Shown here one piece after another: positions 1-7,364 of a DNA stretch of 8,496 bases. Source of the stretch: Bacillota bacterium (GTDB lineage Bacteria > Bacillota > Bacilli > Alicyclobacillales > Alicyclobacillaceae). The DNA is taken from assembly GCA_021820805.1 (NCBI GenBank), contig JAKADF010000118.1, positions 1 to 8,496 of the forward strand, read 5' to 3'. Position numbers and translations under genes: made by a program. The stretch's first letter is position 1. Every line of letters begins with the position of its first letter. The notes under the pieces were generated by a model, which worked only from the letters and a program-made list of their open reading frames with translations, made no database searches and was not told the origin of the DNA.

Positions 1-1
1 T

Positions 2-655
2 TTTTGCGGGGCATTTTATAATGCGGAAGAAAATGTCGCAAAAGTATTTTGCCCATGGATTATGTCAACGACAACTACATGGCAGCAGGCTTACCTAAGT
101 ACCCAGTTAGTAGAGGAATTCAAGCACACGGACTTTTTCGTTCGCTATTTCCAGGAGGTTTTTCAAATAACTAATGAAAGGCCAGCCCTCATTAATCATG
201 TACACGATTCGCTGAATGACAGGGCTGCAAATCTACTTGAAAGCTTGAAGAATAACTCGCATGAAGACAAAACGATGACAATAGTGGAAGCATTTACCCA
301 CTATCAAGGTGTTATAGAGGGAGTACAAGCGAATACAGGATATCAAATTTTTGTTCATGTATTTGGAAAAAAAGGAATGTTGCCTGGTCTTTCGGAGGGT
401 TTTCGCAATATTCAGCGCGATGAAGGGAGGCATGTTGGTTTTGGACTCACACTTCTAAGGCACTATGCTAGTCAAGATGAGCGGTATGCAAAACGTATCA
501 AGGAAGTCTATGAAGACTATTTACCCTATATTAGAACACGATATAGTCAGAATATTAAAACGAATAGGGCGGAGGTTGAACCCCCAGCGGATGAGCGTGG
601 TCTGGAAAGGCTTATGGATATGTACAACAGAAGACAAAGAGATATATTCGGTTAA
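2..655 (+). CDS. R2-like ligand-binding oxidase (R2lox)-type di-metal protein, 5' end cut by window edge
   Basis: Ferritin-like di-metal carboxylate protein related to the ribonucleotide reductase small subunit. The frame is open from base 2 to the stop, giving 217 visible residues. The ATG at 62 is internal, because a first metal-ligand motif (AEENV) is encoded upstream of it at bases 23-37. Visible ligands, by comparison with remembered mycobacterial R2lox: Glu at 26-28, EExxH with Glu 116-118 and His 125-127, Glu at 317-319, and DEGRH with Glu 422-424 and His 431-433. The last two Glu are 35 residues apart, as in R2lox. The Val (35-37) and Tyr (302-304) that form the R2lox Val-Tyr ether crosslink are both present at matching spacing. 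About 60 N-terminal residues are probably missing. Known family members use a Mn/Fe or Fe/Fe site and O2, bind a long-chain ligand and have unknown physiological substrates. The MFS gene follows after 38 bases. An ordinary R2 subunit is less likely given the Val-Tyr pair and this context. Confidence 0.85.
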   Translation, partial: FCGAFYNAEENVAKVFCPWIMSTTTTWQQAYLSTQLVEEFKHTDFFVRYFQEVFQITNERPALINHVHDSLNDRAANLLESLKNNSHEDKTMTIVEAFTHYQGVIEGVQANTGYQIFVHVFGKKGMLPGLSEGFRNIQRDEGRHVGFGLTLLRHYASQDERYAKRIKEVYEDYLPYIRTRYSQNIKTNRAEVEPPADERGLERLMDMYNRRQRDIFG

Positions 656-680
656 TATTTCGACAATAAAAAAACAAATT

Positions 681-687
681 GGGAGGT
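681..687 (+). promoter_or_regulatory. Ribosome binding site that fixes the MFS gene start
   Basis: GGGAGGT lies 6 bases before the ATG at 694. An in-frame TTG at 679 would extend the protein by five residues, but it sits at the edge of this site and has no site of its own. The ATG at 694 is therefore preferred. Confidence 0.85.
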
Positions 688-693
688 ATATTA

Positions 694-2016
694 ATGTCAA
701 TAGAAGTTTCAGAAGTAAGTTCTAGTACCCCTTCAGTGAATTCTCGCCAGATTTCAGCAGCCATAGTTAGTTCGGTACTAGGCTGGTCACTGGATCTATT
801 TGATCTATTTGTGCTTTTATATGTAGCGCCCGTAATTGGCAAATTATTTTTTCCATCAGCAAATGCAACCCTGTCTCTCGCTTCTGTGTACGCTTCATTT
901 GCTGTCACACTTTTAATGAGACCAGTTGGGTCTGGGGTTTTTGGTTCTTATGCAGATAAGCATGGTAGAAAAAAAGCAATGATGATAGCGATAGTCGGTG
1001 TTGGTATTTTTACTGCATTACTTGGAGCACTGCCAACGGTTCACCAAGTAGGAGTACTGGCGCCAATTCTCTTTCTCGTTCTTCGGCTTGTTCAGGGGGT
1101 TTTTGTAGGTGGTGTTGTTGCCTCAACTCATACAATTGGGACGGAAACTGTTCCTCCAAAATGGCGTGGCCTCATGTCCGGTCTCATTGGTGGAGGTGGT
1201 GCCGGCATCGGTTCCTTAATCGCCTCGGTTATCTATTGGATTCTCGTTTCAATATTCCCGGGTTCAGCTTTTAATGTATGGGGATGGCGGTTTATGTTTT
1301 TCTCAGCATTACTCAGTGCAGTTTTAGGTCTATTTATTTTCAATTCGCTTGAGGAATCACCGTTCTGGCTATCCGCGACAAGCGATTCTGCCAAGGCGGT
1401 GAAGGCTCCAGTCCGAATGGTATTTTCAAAGCGATACCTCCCAACCTTAATTATTAATTTAATGGTTGTAATAGGAGGAGGTTCAGGATATTACCTTACA
1501 TCAGGTTATCTCCCTACATTCTTGAAAGTAATCAATAAATCTATTTCCGAATCAGAAAGGTCTGAAATTTTAATATTTGCTAGTATAATTATTGTTTTTG
1601 CCGCAGTTTTAGTTGGCCAATTAAGCGAGTATATTGGACGCAAAAAAACATTTATGGTTTTTGGTTTAATTGGTTTAGTTGGGTTGCCACTGCTCTATCA
1701 CGGATTAGCCGGAGCACATACATTTGTTGCAGTAACTTTGTATGCACTGGTCCTATCCTTTATTGGAAATGCAGCATATGCGCCAGTTTTAATTTTTCTT
1801 AACGAGCGTTTTCCAACGGAAATTCGTTCGACAGGAACTGGCTTGTCATGGAATATGGGCTTTGCAATTGGCGGGATGATGCCAACCTTTGTAACCCTTT
1901 CCAGCGGGACTGTTTCAAATATCCCGACATCCTTAGGATGGTTTATAGGAGTTATTTTCCTGGTGTACGTTATCGGTTCTTTTATTATTCCCGAAACAAA
2001 GGGAAGATTTGCCTAG
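694..2016 (+). CDS. MFS transporter, metabolite:H+ symporter type (sialate/lactate or aromatic-acid-like)
   Basis: Integral membrane permease of 440 residues, a normal MFS length, with 12 hydrophobic segments in two halves. Segment 1 carries a GWSLDLFDLF stretch, which resembles the acidic first helix of proton-coupled monocarboxylate and aromatic-acid carriers. The motif A loop between helices 2 and 3 reads GSYADKHGRKK (about residues 84-94). A second copy, GQLSEYIGRKK, follows helix 8. An RxxQG motif sits in helix 4 (LRLVQGVFVGG). The gene lies between the oxidase gene and the aldehyde dehydrogenase gene, with gaps of 38 and 69 bases and no terminator, so it is probably co-transcribed with them. 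I infer that it imports the pathway substrate, or an acid derived from it. The cargo is not readable from sequence, and export of a toxic intermediate is possible. Membership of the MFS is near certain; the subfamily is a moderate guess. Confidence 0.9.
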   Translation: MSIEVSEVSSSTPSVNSRQISAAIVSSVLGWSLDLFDLFVLLYVAPVIGKLFFPSANATLSLASVYASFAVTLLMRPVGSGVFGSYADKHGRKKAMMIAIVGVGIFTALLGALPTVHQVGVLAPILFLVLRLVQGVFVGGVVASTHTIGTETVPPKWRGLMSGLIGGGGAGIGSLIASVIYWILVSIFPGSAFNVWGWRFMFFSALLSAVLGLFIFNSLEESPFWLSATSDSAKAVKAPVRMVFSKRYLPTLIINLMVVIGGGSGYYLTSGYLPTFLKVINKSISESERSEILIFASIIIVFAAVLVGQLSEYIGRKKTFMVFGLIGLVGLPLLYHGLAGAHTFVAVTLYALVLSFIGNAAYAPVLIFLNERFPTEIRSTGTGLSWNMGFAIGGMMPTFVTLSSGTVSNIPTSLGWFIGVIFLVYVIGSFIIPETKGRFA

Positions 2017-2085
2017 GGAAAGTACCGAAGTCCACTATGTGAATGCTTTGATTTTCGGAGATTGAGTTACGAAAGAGGATGAACA

Positions 2086-3528
2086 ATGACAAGAACCTAC
2101 TTAAACTATATTGGTGGCGATTGGATATCATCTCAATCAAAAAATTGTACTGAATCACGTAATCCTGCAACCGGTGAGATTATTGCCTATACACAGAGCT
2201 CCATAGAAAGTGACGCGAATCTTGCAGTAGAACTTACTGTTAAAGCATTAGCCGATTCGGATTGGGCCACAAACTCTCACAGTCGGTTTAAGGCGTTGCT
2301 CGCATGGGCAGAGGCTATTGAAAAGAATAGTGATGAACTTGCCTATTTACTTACCTTAGAGAATGGCAAGCCAATCCGTGAATCGAGAGTGGAAATTGCG
2401 AGTTCGATTGATTCTTTACGGTATTATGCCACCATGGCTCGAAATGTTTTCGGCCGGACCTTTCAGCCGTCCGAAGATAATTTTGGATTCATTACGAAGG
2501 AACCTATCGGTGTTGTTGCTATGATTACACCTTGGAACTGGCCAGTTCTGTTACTGTTTCGGGACCTAGCCCCGGCTTTGGCTGCAGGAAATGCTGTGGT
2601 TGTTAAACCGGCTGAAATTACAGGCGCGATTACCGCACGTTTTTTTGAATTACTGGATAATGTCCCGGAATTTCCTAAGGGGATTATATCTCTTGTTACC
2701 GGCTCAGGACGTTTGATTGGCAATGTACTTGTCGAGCATCCCAAAACGGATATGATTTGTTTCACAGGCAGTACACAAGTTGGCATCGGTATTATGAAAC
2801 GGGCAGCAAAACAAGTGAAAAAACTAGCTTTAGAGTTAGGCGGCAAGTCACCGAATCTTGTATTTGAGGATGCTGACCTACAAAAGGCCATCTCTACTTC
2901 TTGCCGTTCCCTGTTTATGACTTCAGGTCAGATATGCATGGCTGGTTCCCGGCTTTTAATTCATGAAAGTTTATATGATGAGGGGATAAAGCTTGCAAGT
3001 CAGTATGCTGAAAAGTTGGCTGTTGGGAATGGACTTTCAGAGAATACAGATATGGGTCCAATTATCTCTGAACGTCAGTTATCAACGATTCTAGAATACA
3101 TTGAGCAAGGACGCAGACAAGGAAACATCATTACCGGAGGATATCGACTTACAGGTCCAGAGTACGATAAAGGCTACTTTGTTGCCCCGACTATCATTGA
3201 GGGACTGGATTTGGGAAGCTCCGTCATCCAAGAAGAAATTTTCGGGCCAGTATTGGTAATAGAGAAATTTTCTAACGAAGAGGAGGCTGTCAGCATGGCT
3301 AACGCCACTCCTTATGGACTGTCAGCTGGAGTCTGGACTCAGAACGTAAGCCGTGCTTTTCGTGTAAGCCGTCAAATTCAGGTAGGAACTGTTTGGATTA
3401 ATGGATACAACAAGAATTTTGCTGAGGCTGAATCTGGTGGATTTAAACAAAGTGGAATTGGACGCACAAGGGGGATTGAAGGATTAATGGAGTTCACAGA
3501 GACAAAGCACATTAATTTATCCCTATAA
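2086..3528 (+). CDS. NAD-dependent aldehyde dehydrogenase
   Basis: Soluble enzyme of 480 residues, typical for the ALDH superfamily, oxidising an aldehyde to the carboxylic acid. Visible landmarks are PWNWP with the catalytic-site Asn151, KPAE (residues 174-177) whose Glu normally holds the NAD ribose, FTGSTQVG (226-233) in the Rossmann fold, LELGGK with general-base Glu250, GQIC with nucleophile Cys284, and EEIFGPV with Glu384. All key residues are intact. The Glu of KPAE favours NAD over NADP by family precedent. The ATG at 2086 has AGAGGAT a few bases upstream. The gene sits between the transporter and an iron-type alcohol dehydrogenase, so it probably takes the aldehyde that the latter makes. 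The resulting acid would suit the CoA ligase encoded downstream. The general shape resembles betaine-aldehyde and aromatic-aldehyde dehydrogenases, but the substrate cannot be assigned. Confidence 0.95.
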   Translation: MTRTYLNYIGGDWISSQSKNCTESRNPATGEIIAYTQSSIESDANLAVELTVKALADSDWATNSHSRFKALLAWAEAIEKNSDELAYLLTLENGKPIRESRVEIASSIDSLRYYATMARNVFGRTFQPSEDNFGFITKEPIGVVAMITPWNWPVLLLFRDLAPALAAGNAVVVKPAEITGAITARFFELLDNVPEFPKGIISLVTGSGRLIGNVLVEHPKTDMICFTGSTQVGIGIMKRAAKQVKKLALELGGKSPNLVFEDADLQKAISTSCRSLFMTSGQICMAGSRLLIHESLYDEGIKLASQYAEKLAVGNGLSENTDMGPIISERQLSTILEYIEQGRRQGNIITGGYRLTGPEYDKGYFVAPTIIEGLDLGSSVIQEEIFGPVLVIEKFSNEEEAVSMANATPYGLSAGVWTQNVSRAFRVSRQIQVGTVWINGYNKNFAEAESGGFKQSGIGRTRGIEGLMEFTETKHINLSL

Positions 3529-3574
3529 AGTATTAAGACCATATCTTGTTTTGCTAGTTTTCTAGAGGAGATGT

Positions 3575-4729
3575 ATGTTGATGAATCCTTTCGGTATACA
3601 CATACCAACACAAGTGTACTTTGGTGAAGGTCGCGTAGAACACGACCTTCCCTCATTTGTCTCAAAATTCAGCCCTGACAGGGTGCTTCTAGTTACAGAC
3701 CCTGGGTTAGTTAAGGCTGGTGTAATTAAACCAATTGAAGAACTGCTTTTTTCAAACGATATTAAAGTTGAGCTCTTTAGCGATGTGGAACCAGACCCGA
3801 GTGTCGAAACTGTCCAGCGAGTAGCCTGTGTATTTCGTGAGTGTGGAGCAGACCTAATACTTGCGGTTGGCGGAGGAAGTTCAATTGACACAGCAAAAGG
3901 GGCACGAGTCATCGCCGCTCAGGGCGGGCACATCCGTGACTATTCTGGTTTAAGTGCAAAGCCTGTTGAAGATACAAGCAGCATTCCTTTGATTGTAATA
4001 CCTACAACATCAGGTACTGGCAGTGAAGTAACCTTTTTTGGGGTATATTCAGACTGGGAGAATAACTTGAAAGTTACTGTAACAAGTCTTTTCATGGCGC
4101 CCACAGTTGCTTTAGTCGATTCGTCGTTAACCTATTCACTGCCAAGTCATATTACGGCTTCAAGTGGAATTGATGTTTTGGCACATGCTGTAGAAACTTA
4201 TGTTTCCCGAATAGATAATTCTTTTTCGGATTCATTAGCCCTACGTGCTGTTGAGCTTGTAGGATCCTATCTTAAAACAGCAGTTTTTTATGGGAATGAC
4301 AGAATTGCCAGAAACAAAATGTCTGAGGCAAGCCTGTTGGCCGGGATAGCATTTAACCACACATATCTAGGTTTGACACATGCAATTGCTGCTGCAGTTA
4401 GCGGTCATGCACATGTCCCTCATGGAGTAGCAATTGGTTTACTTTTGCCGCACGTGATGCGATTTAACTTGCCTGCAAATGATGATAAATTTTCTCGCGT
4501 AGCGCAAATATTGTCCGCAGGGGAAACAAATTCGGCTGAGGATGCGCCAGAACTAGTGCAAAAGCTTGCAAAGGATATTGGTATTCCGCAACAGTTGGCT
4601 GATGTAGGAGTAACCCGTGATATGTTTGCAGGTATTGCCGAGCAGACATTGCAGAGTGTCCAGCTTCGCTTTAATCCTAGGTCGGCAACCAAACAGGAAG
4701 TATTGGAACTTGTTTCTCAGTTGTACTAA
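3575..4729 (+). CDS. Iron-containing alcohol dehydrogenase (group III)
   Basis: Cytosolic NAD(P)-dependent alcohol dehydrogenase, 384 residues, the usual length for the family. The N-terminal nucleotide domain shows GGGSSIDTAKG and PTTSGTGSEVT. The C-terminal helical domain holds the metal site: Asp200 and His204 in DVLAHAVE, His269 in GLTHAIAA and His283 in HVPHG. The 4- and 14-residue spacings match those of lactaldehyde reductase FucO, so the metal site looks functional. AGAGGAG at 3564-3570 serves as ribosome binding site. It lies 4 bases before the ATG at 3575 and 10 before an in-frame ATG at 3581, so the true start may be two codons later. This is the last gene before a strong terminator and follows the aldehyde dehydrogenase by 46 bases. 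Together the two enzymes would oxidise a primary alcohol to an acid. The reaction is reversible, so the enzyme could instead reduce an aldehyde. Confidence 0.95.
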   Translation: MLMNPFGIHIPTQVYFGEGRVEHDLPSFVSKFSPDRVLLVTDPGLVKAGVIKPIEELLFSNDIKVELFSDVEPDPSVETVQRVACVFRECGADLILAVGGGSSIDTAKGARVIAAQGGHIRDYSGLSAKPVEDTSSIPLIVIPTTSGTGSEVTFFGVYSDWENNLKVTVTSLFMAPTVALVDSSLTYSLPSHITASSGIDVLAHAVETYVSRIDNSFSDSLALRAVELVGSYLKTAVFYGNDRIARNKMSEASLLAGIAFNHTYLGLTHAIAAAVSGHAHVPHGVAIGLLLPHVMRFNLPANDDKFSRVAQILSAGETNSAEDAPELVQKLAKDIGIPQQLADVGVTRDMFAGIAEQTLQSVQLRFNPRSATKQEVLELVSQLY

Positions 4730-4781
4730 GTTAAAAGATGAGATTTACTTTCAATACATTTTGGATTTAGACAATCTTATG

Positions 4782-4810
4782 GCTCACTACTACGGTAAGT
4801 GAGCGTTTTT
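4782..4810 (+). terminator. Intrinsic terminator closing the oxidase-transporter-ALDH-ADH operon
   Basis: GCTCACT (4782-4788) pairs perfectly with AGTGAGC (4798-4804) around a 9-base loop. One G and five T follow (4806-4810). It lies about 50 bases after the alcohol dehydrogenase stop and separates that operon from the CoA ligase gene. Confidence 0.9.
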
Positions 4811-4833
4811 ATTGCAATATTTATTAACCATTC

Positions 4834-4880
4834 GTAAAGAGGTACTATTTCGTTAAATCGCATTGTAAAGGCACTTGCCT
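4834..4880 (+). repeat. Possible operator elements upstream of the CoA ligase gene
   Basis: GTAAAG occurs at 4834-4839 and again at 4865-4870, 31 bases apart, with a related GTTAAA between them (4852-4857). A perfect inverted repeat, AGGC-ACTT-GCCT, lies at 4869-4880, inside the spacer of the candidate promoter. Such short elements can arise by chance in AT-rich DNA. The position next to a gene pair that encodes a response regulator is the only reason to list them. Confidence 0.2.
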
Positions 4881-4891
4881 GGATGTAAACT
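4863..4891 (+). promoter_or_regulatory. Candidate sigma-A promoter for the ligase-response regulator operon
   Basis: TTGTAA (4863-4868) and TAAACT (4886-4891) are separated by 17 bases, and each matches four of six consensus positions. The site lies downstream of the terminator and would give a leader of about 30 bases. A weak match of this kind suits an activated promoter, but it is a pattern guess only. Confidence 0.35.
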
Positions 4892-4914
4892 ATTACAAAC
4901 ACTTGTTAACTTTT

Positions 4915-4921
4915 GAGGTGA
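4915..4921 (+). promoter_or_regulatory. Ribosome binding site supporting a TTG start
   Basis: GAGGTGA ends 7 bases before TTG at 4929. The spacing is good and the encoded N-terminus matches where the family normally begins, so the rare TTG start is preferred over any later ATG. Confidence 0.8.
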
Positions 4922-4928
4922 GTTAGGA

Positions 4929-6455
4929 TTGAACCTAGGGGAGCTTTTTGAGTTTGCTGTTGACCGAGGCTCAAATAGGTTGGCTTTTGTCGACGAAGAG
5001 CATTCATATACCTATCGGGAACTGAATATTGAAGTTAATCGCATTGCCTCATCATTGAAGAAACTAGGGATTGGTCATCGTGACAGAGTAATGGTTCTTC
5101 TTAAGAATCGACTTCAAACTGTATGTCTATTTTGGGCTCTTCAAAAAATTGGCGCAGTATTTACACCGGTTAACTTTAATCGGTCTTCATCGGATATCGG
5201 TTATTGTATCAATGATGTAGAGCCAAAGGCCATTATATATGAGGACTTCGTTTATTCATTAATTCCCAAAGTGAATCTTGAATTTAAACCTATTTATATA
5301 AGCCTTGACCCGGATAGTGGAGATATTAGTTATTCAGAGCTTCTTAAAAATGGTTCGGAAAGCTTTGAACTTCATATTGGCATAGACGATGAAATCGCTT
5401 TAATGCTATACACGTCTGGCACTTCAGGAATACCCAAAGGAGTCCCAAGGTCTCACAAAAATGAATACGCTTCTACAATGGCACATATTATCCAAAATCG
5501 TTATGAATTATTTGATAGTACAATAGGCGTAATGCCTCTTTACCATACGATGGGTGTTCGGAGTTTATTAGCCATGGCGATCTTAAACGGGAAATATGTT
5601 GCTATTCCAGATTTTGATGGTGAGACTATTTTAAGGTATGTAGCTAATGAACATATAACGGATCTATACATGATTCCACGAATGTATCATGAGTTGCTGA
5701 AAACCAAGCATTTTGGAGACTTTGATATTTCTTCTATCCGTGCGATTGGTTATGCCGGAGCGCCGATGACTCCAGAACTTACACTGGATTGCGAACGAGC
5801 TTTAAAACCCAAAGTGTTTATGAATCATTACGGGAGTACGGAAATTTATACCTTTTCTACTTGTACCAGTCTAAATGTTAAACCTGGTTGTGCTGGGAAA
5901 CCCGGGATTAATCAAAATATCCGTTTGATTTCTGTGGCAGCTGACGCTGATATAAATGACAAAGTAGGAAAGAATCAGATTGGGCAAATCATTGCGCACA
6001 TGGGTACTGATGAAGCATTTAAGGGGTATTGGAATCGACCAGAAGTAACGCGGGAAGTTATTCGTGACGGCTGGTACTTTACCGGGGATATTGGAATATA
6101 TGATGACGAAGATGATTTATTTGTAGTAGGCCGAATTGATGAGATGGTTATTTCTGGTGTTGATCATGTTTTTCCTTTTAAGGTTGAACAGGTGCTGTAC
6201 GGCCATCCCTCGGTTAATGAGGTTGCAGTAGTAGGTGAGAAGGATGATCGTTGGGGTCAAATTGTTGTTGCGTATGTAGTTCCGAAGAATTCTCAATTGT
6301 CTCCTTTAGACTTGGATAGGTTTTGTAAGAAAAATGGCACATTATCTAACTATGAGCGGCCGAGAAAATACTTTTTTGTAAAGGAACTTCCTAAGGGACC
6401 TACAGGGAAACTGTTAAGGAAACAGTTAAAACCAAAAGGAGAAGAAAGCAAGTGA
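4929..6455 (+). CDS. Acyl/aryl-CoA ligase (AMP-forming, ANL superfamily)
   Basis: Activates a carboxylic acid to its CoA thioester through an acyl-AMP. Length is 508 residues, normal for a single-unit ligase. Core motifs in order: phosphate loop YTSGTSGIPKG (161-171), PLYH in the substrate domain, adenine-binding NHYGSTE (299-305), TGD (385-387) binding the ribose, hinge GRIDEM (401-406) and C-terminal PTGK with catalytic Lys494. The C-terminal domain (DDRWGQ, RPRKYF, LRKQL) recalls 4-chlorobenzoate:CoA ligase from memory, which suggests an aryl or cyclic acid; a medium-chain acid remains possible. In the hinge region PFKVE replaces the more usual PxEVE. The gene starts with TTG, and its stop overlaps the response regulator start by four bases. 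It would convert the acid made by the aldehyde dehydrogenase into a form the crotonase pathway can use, although it lies in a separate transcription unit. Confidence 0.93.
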   Translation: MNLGELFEFAVDRGSNRLAFVDEEHSYTYRELNIEVNRIASSLKKLGIGHRDRVMVLLKNRLQTVCLFWALQKIGAVFTPVNFNRSSSDIGYCINDVEPKAIIYEDFVYSLIPKVNLEFKPIYISLDPDSGDISYSELLKNGSESFELHIGIDDEIALMLYTSGTSGIPKGVPRSHKNEYASTMAHIIQNRYELFDSTIGVMPLYHTMGVRSLLAMAILNGKYVAIPDFDGETILRYVANEHITDLYMIPRMYHELLKTKHFGDFDISSIRAIGYAGAPMTPELTLDCERALKPKVFMNHYGSTEIYTFSTCTSLNVKPGCAGKPGINQNIRLISVAADADINDKVGKNQIGQIIAHMGTDEAFKGYWNRPEVTREVIRDGWYFTGDIGIYDDEDDLFVVGRIDEMVISGVDHVFPFKVEQVLYGHPSVNEVAVVGEKDDRWGQIVVAYVVPKNSQLSPLDLDRFCKKNGTLSNYERPRKYFFVKELPKGPTGKLLRKQLKPKGEESK

Positions 6456-7228
6456 GTGATATTCTTGTGGTTGACGATTTTGCTAGCCGGCAAGCACTCT
6501 GCAAGCTGCTTTCCGACAGTCCGTACAACTACCTTTCTGTTTCAGAGGCGAGTAACGCTCAGCGGAGTTTGATGCTGTTGAAACAGGAGCAGCCTGATAT
6601 TGTTATTTTTGATCTCTCAATGCCCGACATTGATGGGCTTGATTTCGGCCAGAAGATTATGGATACAAGTCCGAGTATTCAAATTATTGTATTGTCACAC
6701 TTACAAATGTTTGAAATTGCTTATCAAGCTATAAATGCAGGTTTTGCTGGATATCTTGTAAAGCCAATTATAAAAACTGAATTGTTTTTAGTGCTTGAAA
6801 GAATTATTGAAAAAAATTTATTGAGAGATGCTGCAGAACAAATACAAAGTCAAAATCGATTAACTCGTTCGTCCTCAAAATCCTCGATAGACTTTGGGAA
6901 CCCAATTGAAAGCGTTTTAACCTATATAAGTGAACATTATAATGAGCCCATATCCCTTCAAGATGTGGCAGAAAGTGTGTATTTAAGTCCTTCCTATTTT
7001 AGTCGATTGTTTAAGACGGAAGTTGGTATGACTTTTACCGAGTATTTAACAAAGTTTAGGATTGATAAATCAAAAACTATTTTACGTATAACTTCTCTAC
7101 CTGTTGAAGTTATTGCTAATAATACTGGGTTTTCAAATTTAAGTTATTTCTCAACAACCTTTAAGCGGATTGAAGGCCGAACACCAACAGAGTATCGTAA
7201 CCTGTTCACTGAGCTGCAATCAGATTAG
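6452..7228 (+). CDS. Response regulator, REC receiver plus AraC-type DNA-binding domain
   Basis: Transcription regulator of 258 residues. The receiver domain (about 1-120) has the acidic pair Asp8-Asp9, phospho-acceptor Asp54 followed by MPDIDG, Ser82 at the Thr/Ser switch and Lys104 in LVKPI, so it should be phosphorylatable. A short polar linker (about 125-148) leads to an AraC/XylS-type domain with two helix-turn-helix units (about 168-188 and 218-240), ending in the typical GRTPTEYR stretch. The GTG start overlaps the ligase stop as GTGA, and AAGGAG at 6436-6441 lies inside the end of the ligase gene, so the two are probably translationally coupled. No histidine kinase is encoded in the window. 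The architecture resembles YesN-type regulators but is shorter than many. I infer control of the neighbouring catabolic genes, with possible autoregulation. Confidence 0.93.
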   Translation: MSDILVVDDFASRQALCKLLSDSPYNYLSVSEASNAQRSLMLLKQEQPDIVIFDLSMPDIDGLDFGQKIMDTSPSIQIIVLSHLQMFEIAYQAINAGFAGYLVKPIIKTELFLVLERIIEKNLLRDAAEQIQSQNRLTRSSSKSSIDFGNPIESVLTYISEHYNEPISLQDVAESVYLSPSYFSRLFKTEVGMTFTEYLTKFRIDKSKTILRITSLPVEVIANNTGFSNLSYFSTTFKRIEGRTPTEYRNLFTELQSD

Positions 7229-7364
7229 CAAAAATTTAATATTCAAATAGTAGGAATATCTAAAATGTTGTTGTCAAAAACATCGTACAATTTACCTGTA
7301 GTTTTTCGATTTTTTTAGAATCATTAGGCTATGGTCTACAACAAGATAAAGGAGTTGTATATTC
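7229..7364 (+). promoter_or_regulatory. AT-rich leader before the crotonase gene, probable own promoter
   Basis: These 136 bases have no convincing terminator. TAGAAT (7316-7321) is a good -10 match, with a poor TTACCT (7292-7297) 18 bases upstream as -35. An inverted repeat, ATATTC (7239-7244) with GAATAT (7254-7259), could be an operator. A second short one is ATGTT (7265-7269) with AACAT (7279-7283). AAAGGAG (7348-7354) is the ribosome binding site. The gap length suggests independent or additional control of the crotonase, but read-through from the regulator gene cannot be excluded. Confidence 0.3.

Noticed and set aside
62..64. ATG at 62 as start of the oxidase gene
   Set aside because: The frame is open to the window edge, and upstream codons encode a conserved metal-ligand segment, so this Met is internal.
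679..681. TTG at 679 as start of the MFS gene
   Set aside because: It abuts the GGGAGGT ribosome binding site that correctly serves the ATG at 694.
2025..2058. CCGAA and TTCGG inverted repeat between transporter and aldehyde dehydrogenase genes as a terminator
   Set aside because: Only five base pairs around a loop of more than 20 bases and no T-run after it.
2463..2891. 142-codon open frame on the minus strand inside the aldehyde dehydrogenase gene
   Set aside because: It is antisense to a fully conserved enzyme, its translation shows no recognisable family, and it is best explained as a shadow frame.
3562..3912. 116-codon minus-strand open frame over the start of the alcohol dehydrogenase gene
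   Set aside because: It overlaps conserved coding sequence and shows no recognisable protein features.
4865..4878. Catabolite-responsive (cre) element near the ligase promoter
   Set aside because: It mismatches the central CG and the 3' half of the cre consensus at several positions.
7276..7316. Possible terminator after the response regulator (AAAAA-C-ATCG pairing with CGAT-T-TTTTT)
   Set aside because: The stem has a mismatch and very few GC pairs with a 21-base loop, so it is unlikely to terminate by itself despite the T-run.
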